The notes under the pieces are model-generated. The model was not told the DNA's origin and did no database searches. It saw only the letters and a program-made list of their open reading frames with translations. This document shows positions 34,648-44,949 of a stretch of DNA of 64,000 bases, piece after piece (positions within the stretch are counted from its first letter, which is position 1; each line of letters opens with the position of its first letter). Both the position numbers and the translations under genes were made by a program. The DNA lies in NCBI GenBank assembly GCA_963969495.1, contig OZ018325.1, positions 200,971,446-201,035,445 of the forward strand, in the 5' to 3' direction. Origin of the DNA: Ceratothoa steindachneri. Lineage: Eukaryota > Arthropoda > Malacostraca > Isopoda > Cymothoidae.

Positions 34648-35190
34648 ATGGCCTACGTCCAGGAACAAGAAGATAGACAAGATGAAAGAAAAGAAAGAGA
34701 AGCAGAAGAAAAGATTAATACAGATGGAAAGAAAAGCAGAAGAAAGAAGAATACTGATAGAAAGAGAAGCAGAAAAAGAAGAATACAGAGGGATAGAGAA
34801 GTAGAAGAAAGAATAATACAGATGAAAATAGAAGCAGAAGAATACCGAGGGGAAGAATAACAAAATAAAGAATAATACAGTTGAATAGAGAAACAGAAGA
34901 AAGAAGAATACAGTTGAAAAAAGAGGCAGAAGAAAGAAGAATACAGATAAAAAGAGAAGCAGAAGAAAGAAGAATACAGATGGATAGAAAAATAAAAGAA
35001 AGAAGAATACAGATGAAATAAAAGCAGAAGAAAGAAGAATATAGATGGAAAGAGAAGCAAAAGAAAGAAGAATACAGACAGAAAGAGAAGCGGAAGAAAG
35101 AAAAACCCAGATGGAAAGAGAAGCGGAAGAAAGAAGAATACAGATGGAAAGAGAACAGACGCAAGCGGAAAGAGAAGAGAGAACGAAAAA
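34648..35190 (+). pseudogene. gag-like region encoding an 11-residue coiled-coil repeat
   Basis: Tandem 33-bp units (about 16, imperfect) read on plus as EERRIQMEREA repeats, one unit being 11 codons. The highly charged, regularly spaced Ile/Met pattern predicts a long helix or coiled coil. Charged coiled coils of this sort are common in arthropod Gypsy gag proteins, and its place before integrase fits a deleted gag-pol. The longest open segment starts at ATG 34648 and stops at 34860; frame changes follow. Minus-strand open frames here (Leu/Ser/Phe-rich) are shadows of the repeat. Confidence 0.6.
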
Positions 35191-35940
35191 TTGCACATGA
35201 TGGATTATTCGCTGGACATGTCAATCACAACAAAACCTCTCGACGTATTTTGTAAATACTTCTTTTGGCCCGGCGCCGCTAAAGAGATCGCCGTATACTG
35301 CCAGTCATGCAAATTGAGCCAGAAGGCCACCGCTAAAGGCCGGGTACCACCGGCTTCCCTACAAAAAAACCCCCCGTCATTTCCAAATCCTTCTTCAGAG
35401 TGGCTATAGACTTGATGGGGCCCTTCCATTTCCCGTCTAGTGAAGGATTCTCTTATATCCTCACTTTAGTAGACTGCGCCACTCGTTTCCTCGACTTAGT
35501 TGCCCTCAGGAAAATCGACAGTATTTTCTGTGCAGAAGCTCTCACCTCCATTGTTTTCCCAGTCGGCATCCCTAAAGAAATCCTCTCAGATCGAGGCTGT
35601 CAGTTCACGTCGGAACTGAAGAAATACGTGGGCAAGTTACTAAACATCAAACCCCTCTTTACAACCCCTTTTCACCCATCCGCAAACGGGATGTGGGAAA
35701 AATTAAATGATATCCTAAAGGCAGTGTTAAGAAAGCTCAGTCAGTCTAATCGTCGAGAATGGCATCGGTACCTCCCAGTAGCGCTCTTCGCGTGCCGAGA
35801 GATCCCTCACCGAACTCTGGGTTTTGTCCCCTTCGAAGTGTTGTACGGACGTAACGTCCCAGAACCTAGGAGCATCCTTAAGGAGCTCTTCACTAATCAC
35901 CAATTAAAACCCCACCTTGGCCCGCTCATAGATTCACAAT
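35185..35940 (+). pseudogene. Gypsy integrase (HHCC + DD35E core)
   Basis: Integrase joins element cDNA to target DNA. The N-terminal zinc finger starts AHDGLFAGH near 35194 and, after a frameshift near 35255, continues YFFWPGAAKEIAVYCQSCKL. A second frameshift near 35400 leads into the core: IDLMGPF (first Asp), SDRGCQF (second Asp) and NGMWEKLN (Glu), with 35 residues between the last two, the Ty3/Gypsy DD35E signature. The frame then runs without a stop through FEVLYGRNVPEP and straight into RNase H sequence. All three catalytic acids are present, but the frameshifts disable it. Confidence 0.9.
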
Positions 35941-36348
35941 TGTCCGCGCGAGTGAAGGAAAAATTAAGTTCAGCCCCCATCCTTCAACTACCCAATCCCG
36001 AAAAGAAGTTTGGAATCAGAACCGATGCCTGTGGTGAAGGAAGCGGTAGTGTCCGGGTACAAAATAAAAACGATGACACCTGTCTCCATAGCTTATGCAA
36101 CTATAAAACAGGCAGCGCTAGCCGTAATTTGGGTGATAAAGAAATTCAATTTCTATGTAAAAGGTAGTGAATTTAACGTGGAATTCAATTACCGGCTTAT
36201 GGCATATTTGTGTAACAGCAAAAGCCAGAACGGCAGACTCATGCGATGGAGTCTATTGTGCATCGAGTACAAATTTAACATAAACTATTTAAAAGGCTGC
36301 GATAAGTATAGGGCCGATAACTTGGGCCGGAACCCCACCGAGGGTTAA
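35941..36348 (+). pseudogene. RT-RNase H tether and RNase H of the Gypsy element, downstream of integrase
   Basis: In frame with integrase, VKEKLSSAPILQLPNPEKKF and GIRTDACGEGSG match the Gypsy tether and the first catalytic Asp of RNase H (TDA). After a frameshift near 36050 the match continues with LAVIWVIKKFNFYVKG, NYRLMAYL, RLMRWSLLCIEYKFNINYLK and ADNLGRNP, then a TAA at 36346-36348. About 30 residues around the usual YSTIEKE block look deleted. RNase H normally precedes integrase in Ty3/Gypsy; here it follows it and ends about 310 bp before the 3' LTR. The RT palm is missing between the two domains. Confidence 0.85.
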
Positions 36349-36658
36349 TTAAACTCCTATTCGTCTTAAAACCATTTTTTTATGTATATATTTAAGGTGT
36401 TAATTGTTTATTTGTGTAAGGAATTAACTGCCTAGCTACAGCTTAATAGTCACTTTATTTTTCTTGTTCTTTGTTGTAATCGATGTTTTTTTTGTTGTTA
36501 AATTAAAGTTAAGACTTAGTTTAGTAAGAGTGTTGACCACGGTATTTTCACAGTAACAGTCGGACTTGGAATTGTATTCCAAGACATGTATTTTTTTTTA
36601 TTTTGTCGTTTATGTTTTTTGTTTTGCACTGGAGTTCCCCCCCGCCATTACCTTCTTT

Positions 36659-36671
36659 AGAAGGGAGGAAA
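36659..36671 (+). promoter_or_regulatory. polypurine tract
   Basis: AGAAGGGAGGAAA ends exactly where the 3' LTR (TGTGGG) starts; it is the expected plus-strand primer. Confidence 0.85.
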
Positions 36672-38197
36672 TGTGGGAAAATCAATATCGCTAGGACAAA
36701 CAGACATTAGTTTGGTTACACAACGTCAACAGCTACGTGGCATATTGGCCGATACTTTAACCCCCCCCCCACCTCTCCTTTTGCCCTGCTTGCACAACAA
36801 TCCTCGATATCGCTCGCAAGGAAAGATTATAATCAGCAGATTTCGTAGCCCGTTAGTATAAACAAAGGATGGTGGGATAGCCTTTAGAATAAAAATCTAT
36901 GAACATGCTCACTGTCCCATCCTATTGTTTAGGTCTAGTTTCGCCAAATAGACGAAATTTCACTTTTTCCGACGTAAACCAGAAGAGACCAGAAGGGCTA
37001 AGGGTTACAACATTGAAAACTGATGCCCCCAGAGAGAGGCTTAAAGGTGGGCACTCATCTTCCCTCCCCTCCACCAGGGGAGAGTTGAGGTATATAAAGA
37101 TCGATCAAGAGAAAAAATTAGAATCGAGTTAGTGATCGAGAGAAGACGAGTACCGGAGTCAATCCGGGAATTAAGAAGAGGTGGAATCGAGCGTGATTTT
37201 TCTTCCCGAGGCTGTTCCTTTTGGTGACATCGAAGAGTAGACCATCGGTATAGAAAATCACTCTCATACCAATCTCGTCAGAGGAACCCCCTATCTCAGT
37301 TTTCGAATAAAACCAGAGATATCCCTCACACTGAGGAATACCAAAGTGAAGTTCTACTCGAGAAAGGATTCACCTCTTGGTCAAGTCTCATCATCGAGAA
37401 ACCCCGCAAGTGCAACCCAAAGTTTGGAATAATCATACATCCACTATCCCCTCGCTTATATCGTCAAATCTCATCATCAAGAAGCCCACAAATATAACTC
37501 AAGGATTGGAATAATCCTACATCCCCAATTCCCTTCGCTTACATCTTCAAGTTAAGAACCCCGCAAATATAACTCAAGGATTGGAATAATCTTACATCCC
37601 CAATCTCCTTCGCTTACATCTTCAAGTCAAGAAGCATCGCCACGCGTTCACAACTTACCTTGAAGTCAGCTGTTATCTCGAATAATTTCCAACAACGTTA
37701 TCCTTCTCACAGCGAGACGAGCAGCTGTGCGTCCGACTCAGCATCACGCTTCGAATCATCATATTCAACGAGATTCTCGTTCAAGGTCATCCCCACGCTA
37801 GACTCACACTTAGTTTAAAGGTGAAAAGATTCCAACTTTTTTATGTTCTTCTGTTAACATTTCGTAGTAAAGTGAATTTTTGCGTCAGCCATCGTGTAGT
37901 ACTCATTGGTAGTATTAATTTTTATTTAGATCCTCTTATTATATATACCCTTAGTATATTTAAAGTTTTATTATTTCATTTCTTTATGTAATTAGAAGTA
38001 TATTTTTGTCCTAGTTGTTTAATTAAATCCTCGAAACGCTGCATATGGCAATAGATATATAATATTACGAATTCTCTCTGCTTAAAGAACCAAATTAAAT
38101 AAATAAATAAACAATATACCACTCTTAGAGAAAAAAGGAACAGAGTAATTCATGTGCGAAACGAACGTACATACATACTCGGCCGTATACCACGACA
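36672..38197 (+). repeat. 3' LTR of the Gypsy element
   Basis: Starts TGTGGGAAAATC and ends ACCACGACA. It carries a roughly 75-bp internal tandem duplication near 37480-37630 (AATATAACTCAAGGATTGGA twice) and a TATA-containing block missing from the 5' LTR. Confidence 0.93.
37091..37098 (+). promoter_or_regulatory. TATA box in the 3' LTR
   Basis: TATATAAA within GAGGTATATAAAGATCG, about 420 bp into the LTR. The 5' LTR lacks this block. Confidence 0.55.
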
Positions 38198-38202
38198 AAC
38201 TT

Positions 38203-38640
38203 AAAATAGGAGTCAACCCTTACTAGGATAGAAATACCATTAAAGATTTAACCCGTAGATTAATCGGCCAATTTTAAATTTAATGCTGCGAATCTATCCT
38301 TTGTCTTTTTTTAATTCTGGGGGGATATGAATACGAACAGGTAAATTTTCAACAAGTGCCTTAATAACAATAGGTTTATATTCGGTATTAACTTTAAATG
38401 ATATTTTCTTATAATATATGTAATTTTTGTCTCCAAAACCGCTTACCCGTATTTTAATATTACAAATGACAGCGAAGCACAATACTTTGCCCAATTCGGT
38501 ACTTATAAAGGTTTTCTGGGAACCTTGATCAAAAGGCGCTTTGACCTTCGTTTTTTCCTTCTAAGCTATGACCCTAATCTGTAAAACGAGTAATACGACA
38601 GCCACATTAAGATTAGAACTCAAAACCTTTGTTTCATTTA
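38203..38640 (-). pseudogene. BEL/Pao retrotransposon, protease region
   Basis: Minus strand. FDQGSQKTFIS near 38520-38555 is the Pao-type aspartic protease motif (usually DSGSQ), with Gln in place of the Ser/Thr next to the catalytic Asp. It is followed by CNIKIRVSGFG and NLPVRIHIPPELKKDKG down to a stop near 38294. In intact elements it releases gag and pol. Continuous with the gag remnant upstream and, before the Gypsy insertion, with the RT at 30985-32101. Confidence 0.65.
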
Positions 38641-39720
38641 TGTTTTTAGAATTACCATAAGAGAAAGAGGCAAGAATGATGCCGATTATAATCGCATGTT
38701 AGACAGTTGTATTTATAGAAACAACAATTGCATAGCATATATTGGGGCGTGCTTGATTGATCTAGATAATTTGCCTTCTGTAAATTTTTCATTTTAGTTT
38801 GGCTTTTAATCTGGCAAGGCTCTTGACTTTTTCGAAAGGCAGACATGCGAGTTTTTTTTAACCCTAATAGACTCCTGGCAATTGTATCCACTCCTTTGAT
38901 TTAATAGTTGCATTTCCTTCTCTAAAACGTTACGGAACTCGTCCAATTCCCCAAATTCTGTACTTTCCTTAAGCGACCGGACTATTTGTTTTTTCAAGCT
39001 AGAGGGAAGTTTTCGCAACAATAAGGTCACACTGAAGAAGTCCGTGCTGCTTACATTTAATCTCATACAATTTAGTCTAAATAAGTGACACTCATAAGCC
39101 GCACTCTATAAGTGACTCCAAATTATTTTCGGGTTCGTTTAAGTCAAGCATAACATGCTCACAAGATCGTTCTACTACCCTTTTGTCCCCGTATGTCTTT
39201 TTCAATAACTCGTATACTTCGAGATACTGGTCTCCAGATCGGGTAAAGTTGTCTTAACAGTCGGGAGCGCTGCTCTTTTTGGTTGGTCAAGTAGGTATGT
39301 GAATTTCGGGGCATTTGAGATTTTCAGGATACGAATAGTATTATAATAAAGGTCATGAAAATTTCTCCATTGAAGGAGGTTTCCCTAAAAAAATGGCAGG
39401 TGAATTTTGGGTGGTTAACCTCTTTGGGTGTAGTCAGAAGTAACCTGTTTTGCACTCGTGAGCTTATAGACTTGAAACAATATTTCAGCCTTCATTATAG
39501 CTAATATAAACTCTCTATTCACTTCGAAAGCCTCAATAATTCCCTTTGCAATAGCATCTTTATTATTATAACCCTCTACAACCTTATCATCTAGGAGCAA
39601 TATTTTGGGGAAATGATACCCGAGGGATTTTAAATCGGGTTTAAGGCCATCTGCTTCTAGAGCCGTTTACTTGGTTAAAGAAAGGATGTTTTTAACCAAA
39701 TAGAGCTCACCACTCTATGA
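38641..39720 (-). pseudogene. BEL/Pao retrotransposon, gag (DUF1759-like)
   Basis: Minus strand. YLEVYELLKKTYGDKRVVE near 39180-39240, LLRKLPSSLKKQIVRS near 38975-39025, then ELDEFRNVLEKEMQLL and a short basic tail. These are the hallmark blocks of Pao-type gag (long helical DUF1759 domain). A frame near 39415-39600 may be its N-terminal part. Frame changes between 39070 and 39260 show decay. Confidence 0.72.
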
Positions 39721-40265
39721 CCACCACGCACCTTAGCAAGCGACTTAGTGTTCCGGGTCTTGGTGAGCAAATGTAAATAAAGAGAATTTAGACACCATAT
39801 TTTATTCACAAAGCGAACAGATTTCTGCTATAAAGCTATGAATTGCAGTGTTACGGGATTGGAAATAAAAGAGTGTAATCAATATACTTCAATTAATATA
39901 TGCACAAATACTTACACCCTATGGATATTCTGTACAATTAAACTCTTAAAACTTGTCTAACTGGCAATTAGTATTAGAGTCAAATGCTTATGACAGAGGA
40001 ACAATTTCGAGAGAAAGCACATAGTCTTTGCAGTAAGAGCGATAATTACAGGGTGTTTCACAGGTGAATTCAAAGCGAACAATAATAAAGCTAAGGATAA
40101 TTTTCCAGGACATAATTTACACAAAAATGGAAAAAATTCGCTTGCCCCACCATACATAAGAAAGGAAGATAGGGAATTCTAATCCGCGATTAATGGGGAG
40201 GAAAAATAAACCAATAATTCATAATAAGGCTTATTACTAAAGGAGTAGAATAATTTATATTGCAG

Positions 40266-40268
<3 letters not shown>
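39721..40268. other. no recognisable gene
   Basis: About 550 bp, AT-rich; no signature seen. May contain decayed BEL/Pao 5' leader. Confidence 0.4.

Positions 40269-40340
<72 letters not shown>
40269..40340. repeat. (AT)n microsatellite, 72 bp
   Basis: Uninterrupted AT array. Confidence 0.97.
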
Positions 40341-40344
<4 letters not shown>

Positions 40345-40517
40345 AAGAAAATAAGAATTGGACGCGAATGAGCAAATGAGACAAGAAACCGGAGGTTTTT
40401 AGAGGCAAGAGAGAGGGACATTAGAAGAATCCAGAATCAAAGGGAGCAGAGGGCAGCACAGTGAAGGCGATCCTTTACCGAGAAGACAGAAATAACGCCA
40501 GGGAAAAAAGTTTTGAA

Positions 40518-40587
40518 TTCCTGGCAGGGACTCGAACCCGGGTCTGCTGATTGCCGGTCAGATGCTTTACCGCTAAGCTACCAGGCA
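40518..40587 (-). tRNA. tRNA-like sequence, probable pseudogene
   Basis: On minus: acceptor TGCCTGG/CCAGGAA (6 of 7 pairs), D arm GCTT-AGCGGTA-AAGC, anticodon stem CTGA/TCAG enclosing CCGGCAA, and T arm with TTCGAGT loop (4 of 5 pairs). Length 70 nt. The loop would give anticodon GGC (Ala), but the mismatches and lack of a T-run terminator favour a pseudogene or SINE head. Confidence 0.5.
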
Positions 40588-40589
40588 CA

Positions 40590-42965
40590 GTTGATGATAT
40601 TGAGTTGATGTGTACGTAGATGGATTTCGTCCATGTATGTGTGCTGAGTGGGTCCCACCACTAGTGAGGGTGTCTCCTCCAAGAATTCAATAACTCGATT
40701 CCGCCAGAATCGGAACTGCACGAAATCGTCCTGATTATATGGGACACGCGATAGCGACCCCAGATCGTCCTGGTACCAAGACATGTAGCGCGTACGAAGC
40801 CTCACAGACTAAGACATTCAACAAGCATGTGTTGCACAATCTAAGAGACCAATAAGTGGTCTCAGTAAGGTTCCATTAAATGTGGCGCTGGGTACCTGAA
40901 TTTGTCCGAGTCGGAGGTGACAGAAAATGAGCTGAAGCTGTCGAGGCATTTTGGAGTAGGACCAATGGAAAAGTCGCAGCGGTATCGCAGCCAAGTATAA
41001 ATTCTCTTCGGCCGTCTCCCATCTTTCTTGCCATGGAGTTCGAAGGGTTTATCTGTTTCCTGGCATGTAGTTAGAGTGTAGAAGAACAAAATGCTGGTCC
41101 TTTAGTTCAGTCCTTTGGAGACTTTTTGGGTTCTTCATTTTCTTCAATCCCTACATATTCACCAACTCAGCAGAAAACAATCTCGAAATCCTCCCGGTTA
41201 TCATCACTCGTGGCATCAATGATAGTGCTAATAGGGGCTACTGAGATTCCAATGCCTCGAGGGCAATCATTGCGCTCTCTTAGTCGCTATAAATCCAAAT
41301 TCGGTATCCGGAACCGGGCATGGAGCGTAATCTCCCGGACTTTAAGTCAAACTCAACACCTTAGAAGGCTCCACCGGTTTCAAACAAGGAGGAAGGCATG
41401 AAAGCCGACACCCTCTTCGGCTTTGGAGCCATTAGTGTATACTTGCACATCTCCAGTGTGACATTAAGTGTGTTTCTCAAAATACGAACACGGTACTCCA
41501 GATGCTTTAGAAGCTTTGAGAGTAGAGGCATGGTGACTAAAGTTCAGCAGTCGTACCCTCCTGGGTGGAGATGTCTTCCTAACTAGCGGCGCCACCTGTC
41601 CAAGAGCTACGTCGAGCTCTCGAAGAAGTTTCCTTTTCCTAAACCAAAAGGAATAAGCGTATGATTTGCGGGTAACGGAGTTATATACGCCATCGAGATC
41701 AACCGTGGACGCATTGAGATCCCTTGGCAACTGAAGGAAAATCTGAGCTTAAATTAATTGGTTCATAGTGCACTATGCGAGCATAAAGCGAGCGGCATCA
41801 CCCCAGCATCGACAAGGAAGTTTTCCACAATGGATGTGCGGAATGCACCGGATAACAAACAGGGACCAGTGTGATGGGTTGAGTCCACCATCCGCAATTC
41901 GGGTTCGGTCGCAGAGACATAGAACGTGCATCCGTAGTCTAGCATACAACTAACAAATGAGCGTCAAAACAACCAAGGTGTAGCCCTATCCCCACCCTAA
42001 GTGCTGTAGTCTAAGGAACGAAGAATGTCCATGACGTGGGTTAAGAGATAAATGGGCTGAGAATGAGCGTCTCCCAGGTGAGACGTTGGTCATAGATAAG
42101 GTTAAGGAAACAGTGAAACTCTACCATATCCAAGCAAGCACCATTTAAAAACAAATCTGGGTCGGGAGAAAGACATGGATGGCAGTAGAAATGCACCCCA
42201 TGAATTTTGGCCAAGGAAAAGTGAAACTTGTACGCTTCGCCATGGCGAGAGGTGCGGTTTAATGTCTGATGGAGTCGACGCTCCAGAGTTGGCATCTGAA
42301 CCGCAACAAAAAGAGATAGAAACGTCGTCTATGTAGAGCGTAGCGAGAACATTTTCCGGTAGCACTAAGGTGATACCGTTAATGTTCAATGTTATATTTG
42401 TGGCTCTGAAGACACTTCTCCGCGAGACGCCCTCTTCTTGCGATATTGAACCGGAGAAAGTTTCTGCCACGTATATACAGAATCGATGACCTCAAAATAT
42501 TGGAGGCGTTTCCCCCGTCCCCAAAGTGATGATGGTCTTTATGATATTGTATCACCATGTGATATCATAGGCTTTCTCCAGATCAAATAATACCGTGACG
42601 AAACGTTACCAAGAATGAATGCCTCGCAGTTAGGAGATACACCCGGAAAGAGCATCCAACGTGAAGTAGAACTAGCGAAAGCACACTGTACAAGATACAG
42701 GTAGCCTCCGCTCTCCAAAAGATAAGCTAGGGTAAAGTAAAGCATTTTTCTAGAAACTTTCACACGCCGCAAGCTAGATTAATTGCGTGGAAATTGTCCG
42801 AAGAAGAGTGATCTCTCGCCGGCTTTCAGCAACAATTAAGGTAATCATTGGCTATGAATTCGGAAGAAACCTTCCCTTAAGATCCTTTTAAAAGGGCGAA
42901 ATGAGCATGTCTCGCTCATTCAGGTGTCGAAGCAAGACGTAAGGGTTATAATGGGATCAGGGGAG
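40590..42965 (-). pseudogene. I/Jockey-like LINE, RT and RNase H part, broken
   Basis: Minus strand. INLACGV-KFLEK and LAYLLESGGYLYLVQCAF near 42660-42790 (fingers), VTVLFDLEKAYDITW near 42560-42600 (first catalytic Asp), then LYIDDVSISF near 42310-42340 (catalytic pair as IDD). HPCLSPDPDLFLNGACLDMV and DQRLTW follow near 42080-42190, then LDYGCTFYVSATEPELRMVD and HHTGPCLLSGAFRTS near 41810-41945. An RNase H start, VYTNGSKAEEGVGFHAF, lies near 41393-41450, with Asn replacing the catalytic Asp of YTDGSK. A C-terminal part runs to about 40600. Many stops and frameshifts. Confidence 0.82.
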
Positions 42966-42971
42966 ATATCC

Positions 42972-44300
42972 CCTGATCAGATCACTCCACAGAAACCGCC
43001 CTTCTCAATGTCTCCAATTGCTTACGAAGAGCAGCGGACAGTGGTTGTGGCTCCATCCTCGTTCTACTCGATTTCTCCTCTGCCTTCGATACTATTGACC
43101 ATACCGTCCTACTTGATCGTCTCCACTCTTTCCTCGGCATATCAGGCACCGTGTTTGACTGGTTTCGCTCTTACCTCTCGTCTTGTACCCAATCCGTTGT
43201 GATTGACGACGTTTCATCCGACTCTACCCTCATTCGCTTTGGAGTGCTACAAGGCTCTGTCCTTGGTCCTCTACTATTTCGTATCTACCTTCTCCCTCTT
43301 AGTTCCCCTCTCCGTAATCTTGGTCTATCCTTCCACCTCTATGCTGATGACACTCAAATTTTCGTTTCCTCATCCCCCACGTCTCTTGCCTACTCTATCA
43401 CTGACCTCCTGGCTGCCTACTCCTCCATTTCTGACTGGCTCTCTACCAACTTTCTCAGGCTTAATCACTCCAAAACTGAGGTCCTCCTCATCAGCACCCC
43501 TGCTCTTGTCAAAAAATCTAAATCTCTCTTTCCCTCGCTTACTCTGAGCGGTAATACTATCATTTTCTCTGACTACGTTAGGAATCTGGGTGTTGTTTTT
43601 GATGAGCATCTCTCCTTTAAGCCTCATATCCGCAATGTCAGCAAATCCTCTCTATGTTTCCTTCGTAACATCTCGCGCATTCGCTCTCACTTTGATCGCC
43701 AAAGTCTCGAGACTGCTGTTCATGCCTTCATCACCTCACGCCTTGACTACTGTAACTCTCTGCTTGTGAATCTGCCATCCTCCTCTCTCCGTCCACTTCA
43801 ACTTGTACAGAACTATGTCGCCTGGCTTCTCCTCCATCGCCCTCGCTTCTCTCCCTCAAAACCCTTGCTGCATGAACTGCACTGGCTCCCTGTCAGATCC
43901 CGTACTCACTTTAAGATACTTCTTTTCACATTTAAGGCCCTAAACAACAAGGCCCCGTCTTACCTCTCTTCTGCCCTCTCGCCACGCCATGTCCCTCGGG
44001 CCCTTCGGGCATCACATGCACCTCTTTTGAGTATTCCTCGTTCATCCCTCTGCTTAATGGGGGACTGCTCCTTCTCAATCTGCGCCCCTAAGTTGTGGAA
44101 TGCTCTTGCTGCTAAAATCAGGTCTTCTCCCTCTCTTACCACATTTAAGCGTCTCCTGAATACGCATCTTTTCAGTATTGCCTTCTCCCCCTCTTGAATT
44201 TCCATTGAATTTCTATTCTCATCTCAGCACAACGTGCGCTCTGGGAAGGACTCAGGCCTTGAAGAGCGCATTACAAAAGACTTATTATTATTATTATTAT
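42972..44300 (+). mobile_element. L2/CR1-like LINE, 5'-truncated, inserted in the I-like LINE
   Basis: Encodes the second half of an L2-type RT in one nearly continuous frame from about 43010 to 44197: DSGCGSILVLLDFSSAFDTI (first catalytic Asp), VLQGSVLGPLLFRIYLLPLS, FHLYADDTQIF (catalytic pair), LRLNHSKTEVLLIS, LGVVFDEHLSFKPHI and LHWLPVRSRTHFKILLF. The frame ends with KRLLNTHLFSIAFSPS and a stop. VLQG replaces the usual VPQG. A short 3' UTR and (TTA)n follow to 44300. The I-like LINE resumes on the far side (44330). Best-preserved RT in the window, though its 5' half and endonuclease are missing. Confidence 0.9.
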
Positions 44301-44890
44301 ATCCGCGCACAAAGCTACAGAGGAACGCAACTCACTTAGCGTAAAAAGGTCGTTGGAGGGCTCCAAAACCTTTGGAGGTTAAGTCAATTTGGTGGCCCTT
44401 ATCGACCCTGTGAAGTTGTCCTAAATCCTGCAAAACAGTATTTCGTTTATATAATGCAAAGAAGGAGGCCACGAAGGACTCAGGCACGTTCGCAGGGTCC
44501 AAGATTACGGTTATCCTCCTGGAAAACAGGGAGGGGAGCCTGCGAGGACTTTCCGTTAATCCCTTTGACACTCTTCCAAACTCTGCAAGAGCGGTCTTTC
44601 TGTTGATAGAACACACATGATTACAAAGAATAGCAGCGAGCTTACTTCGAAACGTACGAGAACCTAGCCCTATGTCTACGAAATTCACACATTTTGAATT
44701 CGCTCGGGCTACACTTGTAGGTCTTATTGGCGTACCTCTTCTCTATGAGTGGCGGGTGACACTTGGCCTACCATCAAAGGAGTGGGCAGCGTGTAAAACT
44801 GGCAGACGTTCAAAGACTGTCAGTCATGGCCACAGTGATCAGGGTGTGGAGAAAAACTCAACGGCCTCATCATCCTACCTAGGCACCTCG
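44301..44890 (-). pseudogene. I/Jockey-like LINE, linker between endonuclease and RT
   Basis: Minus strand. CPLLWWSAKCHPPLIEKRYA and FRRHRARFSYVSKSAR near 44670-44810 match the Trp-Trp linker block that precedes RT in I/Jockey LINEs. In another frame, VWKSVKGINGK near 44560 and ILDPANVPESFVASFFAL near 44460-44515 follow. It is the upstream part of the element at 40590-42965, split by the L2-like insertion. No endonuclease catalytic motif was found further upstream. Confidence 0.65.
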
Positions 44891-44949
44891 ATTAATGTCT
44901 GTCGCTGATGGAACATGCGTCATATGGAGAGCGTGCTCCCATAAGAAGA

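Larger units (their letters stand above)
32107..38197 (+). mobile_element. Gypsy-type LTR retrotransposon inserted in BEL/Pao
   Basis: Two long terminal repeats (32107-33987 and 36672-38197), each TGTGG...CGACA, flank an internal region with a PBS, a coiled-coil gag-like tract, integrase and RNase H. The target duplication AACTT is exact at 32102-32106 and 38198-38202. Joining the flanks restores the BEL/Pao element. No recognisable protease, RT palm or envelope is present, so the copy is internally deleted and non-autonomous. The LTRs differ by an inserted element, short indels and many substitutions, so it is not young. Confidence 0.93.

Noticed and set aside
34645..35224. Three overlapping minus-strand frames of 169-183 codons rich in Leu, Ser and Phe
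   Set aside because: Antisense shadows of the 33-bp purine-rich repeat that encodes the coiled coil on plus.
32107..38197. An envelope gene that would make the Gypsy element an errantivirus
   Set aside because: Only about 310 bp of non-coding DNA lies between the RNase H stop and the 3' LTR.
43370..43627. Minus-strand frames inside the L2-like LINE (also 43960-44205) and the 43203-43547 plus frame
   Set aside because: Shadows of the RT frame.
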